From JAJISK01 sp046759185 (GTDB taxonomy: Archaea; Thermoplasmatota; Thermoplasmata; RBG-16-68-12; JAJISG01), in the NCBI GenBank assembly GCA_046759185.1, contig JBHIBO010000002.1, forward strand, positions 1-64,000: a stretch of 64,000 bases of DNA, given 5' to 3'. Both the position numbers and the translations under genes were made by a program. Below the pieces are notes generated by a model. It was not told the origin of the DNA and made no database searches. It saw only the letters and a program-made list of their open reading frames with translations. Within the stretch, counting starts at the first letter, position 1. Every line of letters begins with the position of its first letter. This document shows positions 41,376-49,497 of the stretch, piece by piece.

Positions 41376-41831
41376 ATGGGCGAGACCAAGGCAGAGGGAC
41401 GGGTTCCCTACCTCCTGGACTTCTACCCCCTGCAAGGGGAGGAGCACACTCGCATCCACCCCTTCTTCCAGCATCTGCAAGAGGGTCGCCTGACGACCAC
41501 CCGGTGTACGGCGTGTGGGGAGGTCCTCTGGCAACCTCGTGTTGTCTGTTCCCACTGCAACGCAGACGAGATGGAGTGGATCGATTTGCCCCAGGAGGGC
41601 GAGATCTTCGCCTTCACCTCCGTCCAGTTGGGTGCCCCCAAGGGGATGGAAGATGACCTCCCCTTTGTCGTGGGGATTGTCACGCTCAGAGGAACCGACC
41701 TGCGGATCCTCGCCCGCATCGACGGGGACGCGGAGACGCTCCGGATTGGCCAGCCCGTGCGGGTCCTGATCGAGCACCTCCCCGACGGACGTGTCTGGTT
41801 CCGCTTCCAGGCCATGGAGGCGGAGGCGTAG
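41376..41831 (+). CDS. DUF35 zinc-ribbon/OB-fold protein, thiolase partner
   Basis: A 151-residue protein with an N-terminal helix (HPFFQHLQEGRL), a rubredoxin-like zinc ribbon TTRCTACGEVLWQPRVVCSHC (two CxxC pairs) and an OB fold (GEIFAFTSVQLGAPKGM). In archaeal acetoacetyl-CoA thiolase/HMG-CoA synthase complexes DUF35 bridges the enzymes and binds CoA. ATG 41376 has GGAGG close upstream; a GTG at 41364 that overlaps the thiolase stop (GTGA) is the alternative. Co-translated with the thiolase. Confidence 0.9.
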   Translation: MGETKAEGRVPYLLDFYPLQGEEHTRIHPFFQHLQEGRLTTTRCTACGEVLWQPRVVCSHCNADEMEWIDLPQEGEIFAFTSVQLGAPKGMEDDLPFVVGIVTLRGTDLRILARIDGDAETLRIGQPVRVLIEHLPDGRVWFRFQAMEAEA

Positions 41832-41883
41832 CGCCACCGGCTGCCGCACAAACCTCTTACCCGGCCTCGCCATCGCATCCTCG

Positions 41884-42657
41884 ATGTACGAGAACATCCT
41901 CGTCGAGCGGGAGGAGCCCCTGGCCTTCATCACGTTCCATCGTCCCGAGGTCCGCAACGCGATGAACCGGAAGACCAAGGAGGAGGTCCTGGCGGCCCTG
42001 GGGGAGCTGGAGGAGGACGAGGGGGTTCGCGTCGTCATCCTTCGGGGGTCCGAGGAGGCTTTCGTCGCGGGAGCAGACATCAAGGAGTTCGCCGACGTGC
42101 GGCCCATGGACCAGTGGGAGGACCGAAGGGAACAGGGGTTCTACGAGGCCATACCGTCCTTTCCCAAGCCCGTCATCGCCATGATTCGCGGCTACTGCCT
42201 GGGCGGAGGGTGCGAGCTCATCCTAGGCTGCGATCTGCGCATCGCCTCCACCACGGCGAAGATCGGCCAGCCGGAGATCAACCTGGGCCTCATCCCCGGC
42301 GGCGGGGGGAGCCAACGCCTGCCCCGTCTGGTGGGCGAGGGCAAGGCCATGCAGCTGATCCTGTCAGGGGAACCGATCTCCGGCGAGGAGGCGAAGGCCA
42401 TCGGCCTGGTGGAGGAGGTGTACCCGGACGCGGAGGTGGAGGAGCGCACCCGGGAGATGGCGCTCAAGATCGCAGAGAAGAGCCCCATCGCGTTGCGCAT
42501 CGCCAAAGAGGCCATCCGGGCGGCCTCCAAGATGGGGCTGACAGCGGGTCTGGAGTACGAGAGCGCCCTCTTCGCCCTCCTGTTCTCCACGGAGGACAAG
42601 GCAGAGGGGGTGAAGGCCTTCCTCGAAAAGCGCAAGGCGTCATTCAAGGGCCGCTAG
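41884..42657 (+). CDS. Enoyl-CoA hydratase/isomerase family protein (crotonase)
   Basis: A 257-residue crotonase from MYENILVEREEPLAFITFHR. Oxyanion-hole and catalytic segments are complete: FVAGADIKEF, YCLGGGCELILGCDLRIAS, and IGQPEINLGLIPGGGGSQRL with both glutamates. It lies 52 bases after the DUF35 gene on the same strand, so it may belong to the thiolase operon and supply hydration in the same acyl-CoA pathway. Confidence 0.92.
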   Translation: MYENILVEREEPLAFITFHRPEVRNAMNRKTKEEVLAALGELEEDEGVRVVILRGSEEAFVAGADIKEFADVRPMDQWEDRREQGFYEAIPSFPKPVIAMIRGYCLGGGCELILGCDLRIASTTAKIGQPEINLGLIPGGGGSQRLPRLVGEGKAMQLILSGEPISGEEAKAIGLVEEVYPDAEVEERTREMALKIAEKSPIALRIAKEAIRAASKMGLTAGLEYESALFALLFSTEDKAEGVKAFLEKRKASFKGR

Positions 42658-42821
42658 CCCTCGTCTTCCTTGAAGTGTTTCTCAAGGAGCATCATCTCGG
42701 GAATCATGGCCTGGCCGAGGAGTCGCAGGGTCTCCTCGTTGTGTACCTGATAAAGGTGATCCCGTGCCCCCGACCAGGTGGGGCACTTTTCCTGACACAC
42801 CTTGCAGAGCCAGTAGGGCAT
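42654..42821 (-). CDS. Small C2H2-like zinc-finger protein (55 aa)
   Basis: A reverse-strand frame of 55 residues beginning MPYWLCKVCQEKCPTWSGAR. Ligands Cys6 and Cys9 are followed by His22 and His27 (in DHLYQVHNEE), a CxxC-N12-HxxxxH spacing of a C2H2 finger; Cys13 is extra. The C-terminal half is helical and acidic. Its stop overlaps that of the convergent crotonase gene by four bases, and a CCTTAATC box about 30 bases upstream on the same strand could be its promoter. Function unknown; small archaeal C2H2 proteins often bind nucleic acid or act in regulation. Confidence 0.6.
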   Translation of the reverse strand: MPYWLCKVCQEKCPTWSGARDHLYQVHNEETLRLLGQAMIPEMMLLEKHFKEDEG

Positions 42822-42927
42822 CCAACGCGGCTAGGGTTCGGATGGGATTAAGGTTTCAGCAGGGACCCGTCAAGGGACGGGAGAACGCCTATGTAGCGGG
42901 GCGTCCTCCGACGCGCGGAGGCCTGCG

Positions 42928-43320
42928 ATGAAGTTCACGTTTGCCTACACGGGCATACGCACCCGAGACCTAGACCGGTCGATTGCATTCTATACCGACG
43001 TGCTCGGATTGGAGCTCTTCGACCGCAGCATCATCCCCCAGAACAAGGGGGAGCTTGCCTCCGTGGGGAACGATGCCAAGGGTCACTCCATCGAGATCAA
43101 CTGGTACGCCGACGACAGCCCTGTGGCCGGTCCCTACCGAGAAGGGGAGGAGCTCGATCACCTCGCCTTCTACGTGGAGGATTTCGAGGCGGCCGCGAAG
43201 CACTTGGAGGAGCACGGGTATCCCGTCGTCCTTGGACCCATCGAGAGCAAGAATTCCATCTGGGCCTACGTGAAAGACCCCGACGGCATCTACGTGGAGT
43301 TCTTCACGAGCAAGAAGTGA
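42928..43320 (+). CDS. VOC-superfamily (glyoxalase/dioxygenase fold) protein
   Basis: A 130-residue vicinal-oxygen-chelate protein. Family marks are YTGIRTRDLDRSIAFYTDVLGLELFDRS at the start, HLAFYVEDFEAAAKHLEEHG, and the end VKDPDGIYVEFF with the metal-ligand glutamate. Histidine ligands are expected in GHSIEINWY and LDHLAFYV. The pattern is that of lactoylglutathione lyase-like proteins, but glutathione is not expected here, so the substrate is unknown. A close paralogue follows 95 bases downstream. Confidence 0.88.
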   Translation: MKFTFAYTGIRTRDLDRSIAFYTDVLGLELFDRSIIPQNKGELASVGNDAKGHSIEINWYADDSPVAGPYREGEELDHLAFYVEDFEAAAKHLEEHGYPVVLGPIESKNSIWAYVKDPDGIYVEFFTSKK

Positions 43321-43414
43321 AGGCCTTGATGGCCCCCTTGCAGTTCCAGGACGCCATGGTATCCCCACGGAAGCCTCCAAACTGTTTTCAGCCCGAACTC
43401 CCCCTGAGGCATTC

Positions 43415-43804
43415 ATGTCCCCGAAGTTCACGTTTACGTATACTGGCATTCGAGTGCGCGATATGGACCGCTCCATCGCATTCTACAGGGGCGTTCTCGG
43501 GATGCAGCTCTTCGATCGAAGCGAAATGCCTGAAACCAATGGTGAGGTGGCAGCCCTCGGAACCGAGGGCAAGGAACACGCGTTGGAGCTCAACTGGTAC
43601 GCGGATGATAGCCCGGTGGCTGAACCCTACCGCAGTGGAGAGGAGCTGGATCACCTCGCCTTTGCCGTCGACGACCTAGACGCGGCCCTAGCCTACTTGG
43701 AGAAGGAGGGCTATACGGAGACCCTACGACAGGAACGAGAAGGCGCGATCTGGACCTTCGTGAGAGACCCCGACGGAATCCACATCGAACTCTTCCAGGC
43801 TTAG
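43415..43804 (+). CDS. VOC-superfamily protein, tandem paralogue
   Basis: A 129-residue protein clearly duplicated from its upstream neighbour: both share YTGIR, RSIAFY, LFDRS, ELNWYADDSPVA and GEELDHLAF. The start is MSPKFTFTYTGIRVRDMDRS. Divergence is greatest between residues 40 and 55 and in the third quarter. The end VRDPDGIHIELFQA carries the metal ligand. Possibly the two form a heterodimer or act on related substrates. Confidence 0.88.
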   Translation: MSPKFTFTYTGIRVRDMDRSIAFYRGVLGMQLFDRSEMPETNGEVAALGTEGKEHALELNWYADDSPVAEPYRSGEELDHLAFAVDDLDAALAYLEKEGYTETLRQEREGAIWTFVRDPDGIHIELFQA

Positions 43805-43850
43805 CCCCTGCTCATAAACCTTTATCCAAGCCCCTCCTCTCGACTGCGCT

Positions 43851-44705
43851 ATGGAAGGCTGGAAGGTCACGGACGTCCACGTCCACATCCAGCCCTACGA
43901 GCTCGTGAAGCCCGCCGCCTTCGAGCTCTTCAAGAACCTCGGGAAAGAGGACGTTGGCTTCCTGCGCCGGTTGCGGAACGATCCCGCCCTCTTCATCCAG
44001 GTATTGGACGAGGCGGGTGTGTGGCGCGCGGGCCTCATCAACTACGTGGCCGAGGAGGTCCTCGGGTTCACGGAGGAGGTGAACGCCTTCTCCGCGAACT
44101 ACGCGAAGGAGTACCCGGACCGCCTGTTCCCTTACGGCGGGGTGGACCCCCGCCGAGAGAACATCCAGGCGGCCATGGAGGAGCTCCTATCCAAGCACGA
44201 GGTCCGGGCCATCAAGCTCCACCCGCCCCATCAGCTCATCGCCCCTGACGCCTACCGCGGCGAGGTCAAGGGGCTGGAGGTCGTCTACTCCATGGCCCAA
44301 GATGCCGGCATCCCAGTTACGGTCCACACCGGGACCTCCATCTTCCCCGGGGCGAGATCCCGGCTGGGGGATCCGCTCGCCCTGGACGACGTGGCCGTGG
44401 ACTTTCCCAAACTGAAGCTCATCATGGCGCACGGGGGCCGTCCCCTATGGATGCAGGAAGCCTTCTTCCTCCTGCGGCGTCACGACAACGTCTACCTGGA
44501 CATCTCCAGCATCCCACCGAAGCGGCTCCTCGATTACTTCCCTCGCCTGGAGATGGTGGCCCACAAGACGCTCTTCGGCTCCGACTGGCCTGGGCCGATG
44601 GTCCCCGGGATCCGCGCGAACCTGGACGACGTGCTCGCCCTCCCGTTGTCGGAGGAGGCCAAACGAAACATCGTCGAGGGGACGGCCCGGCGGGTCTTTA
44701 GGTAG
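43851..44705 (+). CDS. Amidohydrolase family metal-dependent hydrolase (COG2159 type)
   Basis: TIM-barrel amidohydrolase, 284 aa. The metal-binding start is VTDVHVHIQPYEL; further ligand regions are AIKLHPPHQL (near residue 122), VTVHTGTS, LIMAHGGRPLWM, and the C-terminal LFGSDWPGPM with the catalytic aspartate. This is the decarboxylase/hydrolase branch (ACMSD-like), where substrates are often aromatic acids. ATG 43851 is preceded by an AACCTTTATCC box about 27 bases upstream. Upstream of, and probably linked to, the second thiolase operon. Confidence 0.88.
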   Translation: MEGWKVTDVHVHIQPYELVKPAAFELFKNLGKEDVGFLRRLRNDPALFIQVLDEAGVWRAGLINYVAEEVLGFTEEVNAFSANYAKEYPDRLFPYGGVDPRRENIQAAMEELLSKHEVRAIKLHPPHQLIAPDAYRGEVKGLEVVYSMAQDAGIPVTVHTGTSIFPGARSRLGDPLALDDVAVDFPKLKLIMAHGGRPLWMQEAFFLLRRHDNVYLDISSIPPKRLLDYFPRLEMVAHKTLFGSDWPGPMVPGIRANLDDVLALPLSEEAKRNIVEGTARRVFR

Positions 44706-44773
44706 GCCCTTCGGGGCTGAGAGGCGTAGCCTCGCCCGGAAAGCTTTGAAGCAGCGGACCGTATGGGTCTACC

Positions 44774-45937
44774 ATGGCAGCGGAGGTCGCCATCGTCGGT
44801 GCGGGGCAGTCGCGTTTCGGCGTCCGTCAGGCGGGGCTGAAGGCCCTCTTCGCGGAGGCCTTCTTCGACTGCCTGGCCAGCGTCGACAACGGCGTCGATC
44901 GGAGGGACATCCAGGAAGCCTGGGTGGGGAGCATGTCTTACGGGGGCGGCCAGCTCGGCAACCTCTCCGCCCTTATGACCGAGCAGGTAGGGCTTGCCTA
45001 CCTCCCCGCCCGGAAGGTCGAGAACGCGTGCGCCTCCAGCTCCTACGCCCTCCGCGACGCCTGCATGGCCGTCCGGAGCGGCCTCGTGGACCTGGCCCTG
45101 GTGGCGGGAGTGGAGAAGATGACGGACCTTCCCGCCGACCGGCGAGGATACTGGCTCGGCGTGAGCGGGGACACCGAGTGGGAGCGCCTGGCTGGATCCA
45201 CGTTTGCCGGTCTCTACGCCCTCATGGCGTCGCGGCACATGCATGAGTACGGGACCAAGCGGGAGGCCCTTGCCCGGGTGGCCGTCAAGAACCACCGCAA
45301 CGCGAGCCACAACCCCAAGGCTCACTTTCAGAAGGTCATCACAGAGGAGGACGTCCTTCGCGCCCCACTGCTGGCGGATCCCCTCACCCTTTATGACTCC
45401 TGTCCGATTTCGGACGGGGCCTCGGCGCTTCTCGTCGCGAGCGCGGAGAACGCCAAGCGGTTCACCGATACGCCCATCTACGTTCAAGCGGCTGCGGCAG
45501 CCAGCGATTTCCTGGCCCTCCACGATCGGCCCGAGATCACTCGAGTTGAGGGGACGGTGCGGGCCGGACGGGAGGCCTTCCGTCAGGCTTCCCTCGCCCC
45601 CGAGGACGTGGACCTGGCTGAGCTCCACGATGCGTTTACGATCGGGGAGATCATGGCCCTGGAGGACCTGGGATTCGCCGCGAAGGGGGACGGAGGAGCC
45701 TGGACGCTGGAGGGGCGGACGGACCTGGATGGCGACGTGGCCGTCAACGCGAGCGGCGGTCTGAAGGCCAAGGGCCATCCCCTGGGTGCCACCGGCGCCG
45801 GGCAGGTGGTGGAGGTCTTCCAACAGCTACGCGGCGAGGCCGAACCGAAACGGCAGGTGCCCGACGCGGAGGTCGCCCTGACCCACAACGTGGGGGGCTC
45901 GGGGGCCACCATCGCGGTCCACGTGTTCTCCCGGTGA
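44774..45937 (+). CDS. Thiolase (archaeal type), partner of a fused HMGCS-like/DUF35 protein
   Basis: A 387-residue thiolase-fold protein, paralogous to the one at 40201. The nucleophile lies in KVENACASSSYALRDACMAV (near residue 86), the histidine segment is AELHDAFTIGEIMALEDLGF, and KAKGHPLGATGAGQVVEV ends the active site. Its stop is four bases before the next gene, a fused HMG-CoA-synthase-like/DUF35 protein, so the two probably form one complex. The pairing parallels the archaeal thiolase-HMGCS-DUF35 complex, but see the partner's altered active site. Confidence 0.92.
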   Translation: MAAEVAIVGAGQSRFGVRQAGLKALFAEAFFDCLASVDNGVDRRDIQEAWVGSMSYGGGQLGNLSALMTEQVGLAYLPARKVENACASSSYALRDACMAVRSGLVDLALVAGVEKMTDLPADRRGYWLGVSGDTEWERLAGSTFAGLYALMASRHMHEYGTKREALARVAVKNHRNASHNPKAHFQKVITEEDVLRAPLLADPLTLYDSCPISDGASALLVASAENAKRFTDTPIYVQAAAAASDFLALHDRPEITRVEGTVRAGREAFRQASLAPEDVDLAELHDAFTIGEIMALEDLGFAAKGDGGAWTLEGRTDLDGDVAVNASGGLKAKGHPLGATGAGQVVEVFQQLRGEAEPKRQVPDAEVALTHNVGGSGATIAVHVFSR

Positions 45938-45941
45938 TCCC

Positions 45942-47351
45942 ATGGCCGGCATCGCCTCCTTGGCTTTCCACTTCCCCGTGTACAGCATCCGAGCCGAGTC
46001 ATACGCCGAAATGTGGGGGACCTTTCGGGCTCCAGGCATCGCGGAGAAGACGGTGGCGGGGTACGATGAGGACGAGGTGACCCTGGCGGTGGAGGCCGTG
46101 AAGGGGCTCCCCCTCCCGGACGAAGTCGGATACCTGGCGACCGCGACTTTCGGCGGTCCACGCCTCTCCACCACCGTGGCGGTCGCCCTGGGGTTGGAGG
46201 AGGCCCGGAAGGGGGACTTCACCGGGTCGACCAACGCGTCCGGAGAGGCCCTGATGGCCTGCCTGGACTCCGTCCAGACCTCGGGAAAGCCGGCGATTCT
46301 CGTCGCTGCGGATGTCCCACAGGCGGCACCGACCGACCCCATGGAGCATCGCCTGGGGTCTGCCGCGGCGGCCCTCCTTGTCACTTCCGACGGAGGGCTC
46401 CACGTCGAGGAGACAGCCACCCACACCCAGGAGGAGTACGGGGAAGCCTTCGTCGATGCCGACGGTCGACGACGGACCATTGAAGGCACGGGATTCGCCC
46501 ATGAGGCAATCCAGACCGGCGCACGTGAGGTGCTCAAGGGGCTTGGGACAGGACGAGTCGCGTCGCATGAGCCGGATGGACGATGGGCCTACCGTGTCCT
46601 GAAGGGCCTCGTGAAACCCAAACAGATTGGCGGCGGCGTCGTTCGTCGTTCGGGGGACACAGGATGTGTCTCCCCGCTCCTTGCTCTCATGGAGGTCCTC
46701 CACAGGGCCCGAAAGGGGAGCCGCCTTGGGCTGGTCACCTACGGCGGGGGATCCACAGTCGCGTTCGCCCTCCGGGTGGCCTCCAAGCCCGCCGGGATTG
46801 CCAGCCCCAGCCAGGCCCTTGCGGTCGATCGATGGTACCTGGACTATCCCACCTACGCCCGCTACCGCCGTTTCCTCACGGGCGGGGATCCGGCCGGCGA
46901 GGTCTCACAAGGAGCCTACGTCTCCCTCCCCACCTATCTCGATTCCGTGGCCGCGCGGTATCGCCTCATGGCCGCTCGGTGCCGTGGCTGTGATCGCGTG
47001 GACTTTCCTCCGCGCCCCGTCTGCCTGGACTGCGGGGGCCACGACTTCGCGCAGGAACCCCTCTCGGGGAAGGGGGAAGTGTACGCTCGGACCGTCATCG
47101 CCCGAGGTAGTTCTCCAACAGAGTTTCACGAGCAACAGGACATCATCGGCTCGTACGCGGTGGCCCTCGTCCAGACGCAGGAGGGACCCCGCATCGTCAC
47201 GCAGTTGACCGACGTGGACCCCGCCACGGTGGAAATCGGGATGCCTGTCAACGCGGTTCTCCGCCGTATCTATCGCCAGGAAGGCGTCGTACGCTACGGG
47301 TACAAGTTCCGTCCCCGCACCCCCCCGCCCGCTGCCATCGAGAGCGCCTAG
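45942..47351 (+). CDS. HMG-CoA-synthase-like domain fused to a DUF35 zinc-ribbon/OB domain
   Basis: A 469-residue fusion. Residues 1 to about 315 have the thiolase-like fold of archaeal HMG-CoA synthase (YSIRAESYAEMWG, YDEDEVTLAVEAVKGL, GSAAAALLVTSDGG, GLVTYGGGSTVAFALRV). From about 340 comes a DUF35 module: zinc ribbon CRGCDRVDFPPRPVCLDCGG, then an OB fold ending GYKFRPR. The segment where archaeal HMGCS has its catalytic cysteine (ACKAGTEAL) reads STNASGEAL here, with no cysteine. So it is either a non-catalytic scaffold of the upstream thiolase or a different condensing enzyme. Mevalonate synthesis cannot be assumed. Confidence 0.82.
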   Translation: MAGIASLAFHFPVYSIRAESYAEMWGTFRAPGIAEKTVAGYDEDEVTLAVEAVKGLPLPDEVGYLATATFGGPRLSTTVAVALGLEEARKGDFTGSTNASGEALMACLDSVQTSGKPAILVAADVPQAAPTDPMEHRLGSAAAALLVTSDGGLHVEETATHTQEEYGEAFVDADGRRRTIEGTGFAHEAIQTGAREVLKGLGTGRVASHEPDGRWAYRVLKGLVKPKQIGGGVVRRSGDTGCVSPLLALMEVLHRARKGSRLGLVTYGGGSTVAFALRVASKPAGIASPSQALAVDRWYLDYPTYARYRRFLTGGDPAGEVSQGAYVSLPTYLDSVAARYRLMAARCRGCDRVDFPPRPVCLDCGGHDFAQEPLSGKGEVYARTVIARGSSPTEFHEQQDIIGSYAVALVQTQEGPRIVTQLTDVDPATVEIGMPVNAVLRRIYRQEGVVRYGYKFRPRTPPPAAIESA

Positions 47352-47402
47352 CCGTTCTCGGCCGAGCCTTCGTGGAAACCTAGCCAGCTTCCAGGTTCAC
47401 GG

Positions 47403-47627
47403 CTATCCGCCTTCGGGTTGAGGAGCACTCGGCGGCTTCCCGACGTAGCCGAGCAGGGTCACGACGCCGGCAATGATTAAGTACAATCCCACCAGGATGC
47501 CAACGAGGTCTGGAAGGACGATGATCAGCAGTCCGAAGATGATCATCAGCACAGCGGCGACCTGCAGGGAAACTCCCCTTCGCTGGAAGAAAGCACGCAA
47601 CTCGTTTGGAATCAGACCTTCGGCCAA
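47403..47627 (-). CDS. Small DUF3096/DUF308-like membrane protein
   Basis: A 74-residue protein with two hydrophobic helices: LQVAAVLMIIFGLLIIVLP, then LVGILVGLYLIIAGVVTLLG. The charged N-terminus and the pattern A-x-x-x-I-x-x-G-x-L-I-I-x-x-P-x-L resemble DUF3096 or half of an HdeD-like repeat. No function is known to me. A longer overlapping frame on the same strand has no membrane pattern and is ignored. It lies between the HMGCS-like operon (convergent) and the dCMP deaminase gene. Confidence 0.6.
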   Translation of the reverse strand: MAEGLIPNELRAFFQRRGVSLQVAAVLMIIFGLLIIVLPDLVGILVGLYLIIAGVVTLLGYVGKPPSAPQPEGG

Positions 47628-47727
47628 AGACCTTCCTCAATCCGCCAGATCCGGCCCTGCCGCCATAAGGATTGTGGCTGTATCTGGCCCCGAACCCAGG
47701 GATTCTTCAGAAAACTGTAGGGACAGC
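47628..47727. other. Short intergenic gap between the small membrane protein and the dCMP deaminase gene
   Basis: About 100 bases with no gene. A TTCTTTCTTTTTC pyrimidine run near 47734-47746 falls at the deaminase 3' end. I see no other element. Confidence 0.4.
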
Positions 47728-48372
47728 CTACTCTTCTTTCTTTTTCAAGCTCGAGACGCGCTCCTGGATGATGTGGGCGGCCACTTCGTTGTGGGTCTTC
47801 TTCCCTTGAGCGATCTGCGCCATGAACTGTTCCTTGTCCGCCAAGGCATCTCGCATCTCCTCGATCGACAGGTCGGAACCCGCCTCAATGATGGCCTCGG
47901 TCTCCTCCTCGGCACGGGTCAGGGGCGCCTCGAGCTCGATGGGGAGCCGCTCCACGGGGATCCCGGCCTCCTCCAACAGGACGAGGCCCATGCGGTCCGG
48001 GTAGCCTTCCGCGAAGACCACCCGTCGCACCCCCGCATTGATGATCATCTTGGCGCAGGTGTTGCATGGCACGAGGGTCGTGTACAGGACCCCGTCGCGG
48101 GCCTCCTTCCCCGCAAAGATGAGGGCGTTCATCTCGGCGTGGACGCCCGTGCAGATCTCCATCCGCTCGCCGGAGGGGATCTTCAACTCATCGCGAATGC
48201 AGCCGATCTCCTCGCAGTGCGGCATGGCCCGCGGGTTTCCGTTGTACCCCGTACTGACGATGACGTCGTTCTTGACCACGACGGCGCCAATCATCCGCCG
48301 CAGGCACGTGGCCCGTCGCGCAGAGTCGGCCGCCAGGCGGAGATAGTACTCGTCCCGGGGGAGCCGTTCCAT
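47728..48372 (-). CDS. dCMP (deoxycytidylate) deaminase
   Basis: Zinc-dependent deaminase of 214 aa that makes dUMP for thymidylate synthesis. The catalytic zinc site is complete: GVHAEMNALIFAG (near residue 78) and TTLVPCNTCAKMIINAG (near 100). A second cysteine/histidine set (CLRRMIGAVV, MPHCEEIGC) fits the ComEB-type dCMP deaminases. The C-terminal ~60 residues (from SDLSIEEMRDALADKEQ to SSLKKKEE) are a charged helical extension not found in short family members. Same strand as, and downstream of, the MBL hydrolase. Confidence 0.92.
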   Translation of the reverse strand: MERLPRDEYYLRLAADSARRATCLRRMIGAVVVKNDVIVSTGYNGNPRAMPHCEEIGCIRDELKIPSGERMEICTGVHAEMNALIFAGKEARDGVLYTTLVPCNTCAKMIINAGVRRVVFAEGYPDRMGLVLLEEAGIPVERLPIELEAPLTRAEEETEAIIEAGSDLSIEEMRDALADKEQFMAQIAQGKKTHNEVAAHIIQERVSSLKKKEE

Positions 48373-48408
48373 CCTCTGCCACCATGTTCCGGGTTGCCTT
48401 AAACCCTC

Positions 48409-49374
48409 TCAGGCAGCCCGCTCGACGGGGCGGTAGTAGCGCAATCCGTCCCGCTCGTCGGCTTCCGTCAGGCCCTCCCGTTCCAGGATCTCCAGGTGAC
48501 CGAGGACCTCCGTGATGCCCAGAAAGACCTCGTGAATGGGAAGGCTGCCGAAGAGGGCGAGGACGAGGTCGAAGACGGTCCGTTCCTTCCCGCGGAGCAG
48601 ATCGAGGATGCGGTCCCTGCGCTCGCCGTAGAGGGCGCGGTAGTTCGCGATGAAGGCGCCGAGGCCGTCCATGGGAGGCCCGTGGCCCGGATGCACCACG
48701 TCGATCTCAAGGTGGCTGAGCCGCTCGAGAGACTCCAGGTAGTCTCCCATGCCGAGGGACTTCCCGTCCGCCCCGCCGAAGGCGGCGTTCGGGGTGATGT
48801 GCTTCAGCACCGTGTCCCCGGTGAATAGGGCTTTGTCCCGAACCAGACAGCTGGAACCGGGCGAGTGCCCGGGCGTGTGCAGGACCTCCAAATCCCAGCC
48901 ACCCGCGGGGATGCGATCGCCGTCTTGAAAGGTACGGGTCACGGGCGTTTCCCGTCCTAGCCCCTTGAGGTAGTCGAAGAAGCCCCCCACCAGGTTCAGC
49001 GTCTCTTCGGGGAACCCGGTAGTCCGCAGGATGTCCCGGTAGTACTCGTTCCGGGTGTCTACGATGGCGATGAACTCTCGGATGAGATCCCGATCCAGTT
49101 CATGGGTCCACACCTCCGCCCCCGAGACGTCCACGATGTCCGCCGCCTGGCCATAGTGGTCCACATGCCCGTGGGTGATCAAGATCAAGTCGATGTCCTC
49201 GACCCCGAGGCCGTTGGCCCGAAGGCGTCGTTGCAGGTAGTCCCACGCGTCGGGGTGATGCGGGCCTGCATCGACCAGGACGTTTTCGTCGCCCTGCAGG
49301 AGGTACACATTGACGGTGGTCACTGGGAGCTGCGTGGGGACACGGATTCGGACGGGCTCGAAGGGCCTTGCCAT
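48409..49374 (-). CDS. Metallo-beta-lactamase-fold hydrolase with C-terminal winged helix
   Basis: A 321-residue MBL protein of the LACTB2/glyoxalase-II-like group. The metal motif is ILITHGHVDHYGQAADI (near residue 65), followed by HTPGHSPGSSCLV (near 169) and VHPGHGPPMDG (near 231). The end VFDLVLALFGSLPIHEVFLGIT then EVLGHLEILEREGLTEADERDG is the winged-helix domain seen in LACTB2-type enzymes. Substrate could be an acyl-thioester or RNA. ATG 49374 is the first in frame and gives the usual N-terminus. Confidence 0.88.
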   Translation of the reverse strand: MARPFEPVRIRVPTQLPVTTVNVYLLQGDENVLVDAGPHHPDAWDYLQRRLRANGLGVEDIDLILITHGHVDHYGQAADIVDVSGAEVWTHELDRDLIREFIAIVDTRNEYYRDILRTTGFPEETLNLVGGFFDYLKGLGRETPVTRTFQDGDRIPAGGWDLEVLHTPGHSPGSSCLVRDKALFTGDTVLKHITPNAAFGGADGKSLGMGDYLESLERLSHLEIDVVHPGHGPPMDGLGAFIANYRALYGERRDRILDLLRGKERTVFDLVLALFGSLPIHEVFLGITEVLGHLEILEREGLTEADERDGLRYYRPVERAA

Positions 49375-49448
49375 CGCTCCGATTAGCCCCTGTCCGGCGC
49401 ATAAACCTTCGCGACTTACCGAGACCGCCCCCTAGGTCGTGGCGGCAC

Positions 49449-49455
49449 GCTTAAG
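49449..49455 (+). promoter_or_regulatory. TATA-like box of the 2-oxoacid elongation gene cluster
   Basis: GCTTAAG. Transcription would begin near 49478, leaving a short leader with GGAGGGAG before the GTG at 49498. This is one reason to choose that GTG rather than the ATG at 49468. Confidence 0.45.
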
Positions 49456-49497
49456 AGCCGCGGGCCGATGATTTGCCCAAAGGCTGGAGGGAGCCCC

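Noticed and set aside
40239..41831. 530-codon frame running through the thiolase into the DUF35 gene
   Set aside because: The first part is Gly/Arg/Pro-rich noise in the wrong frame of the thiolase; only the last 151 codons are the real DUF35 gene.
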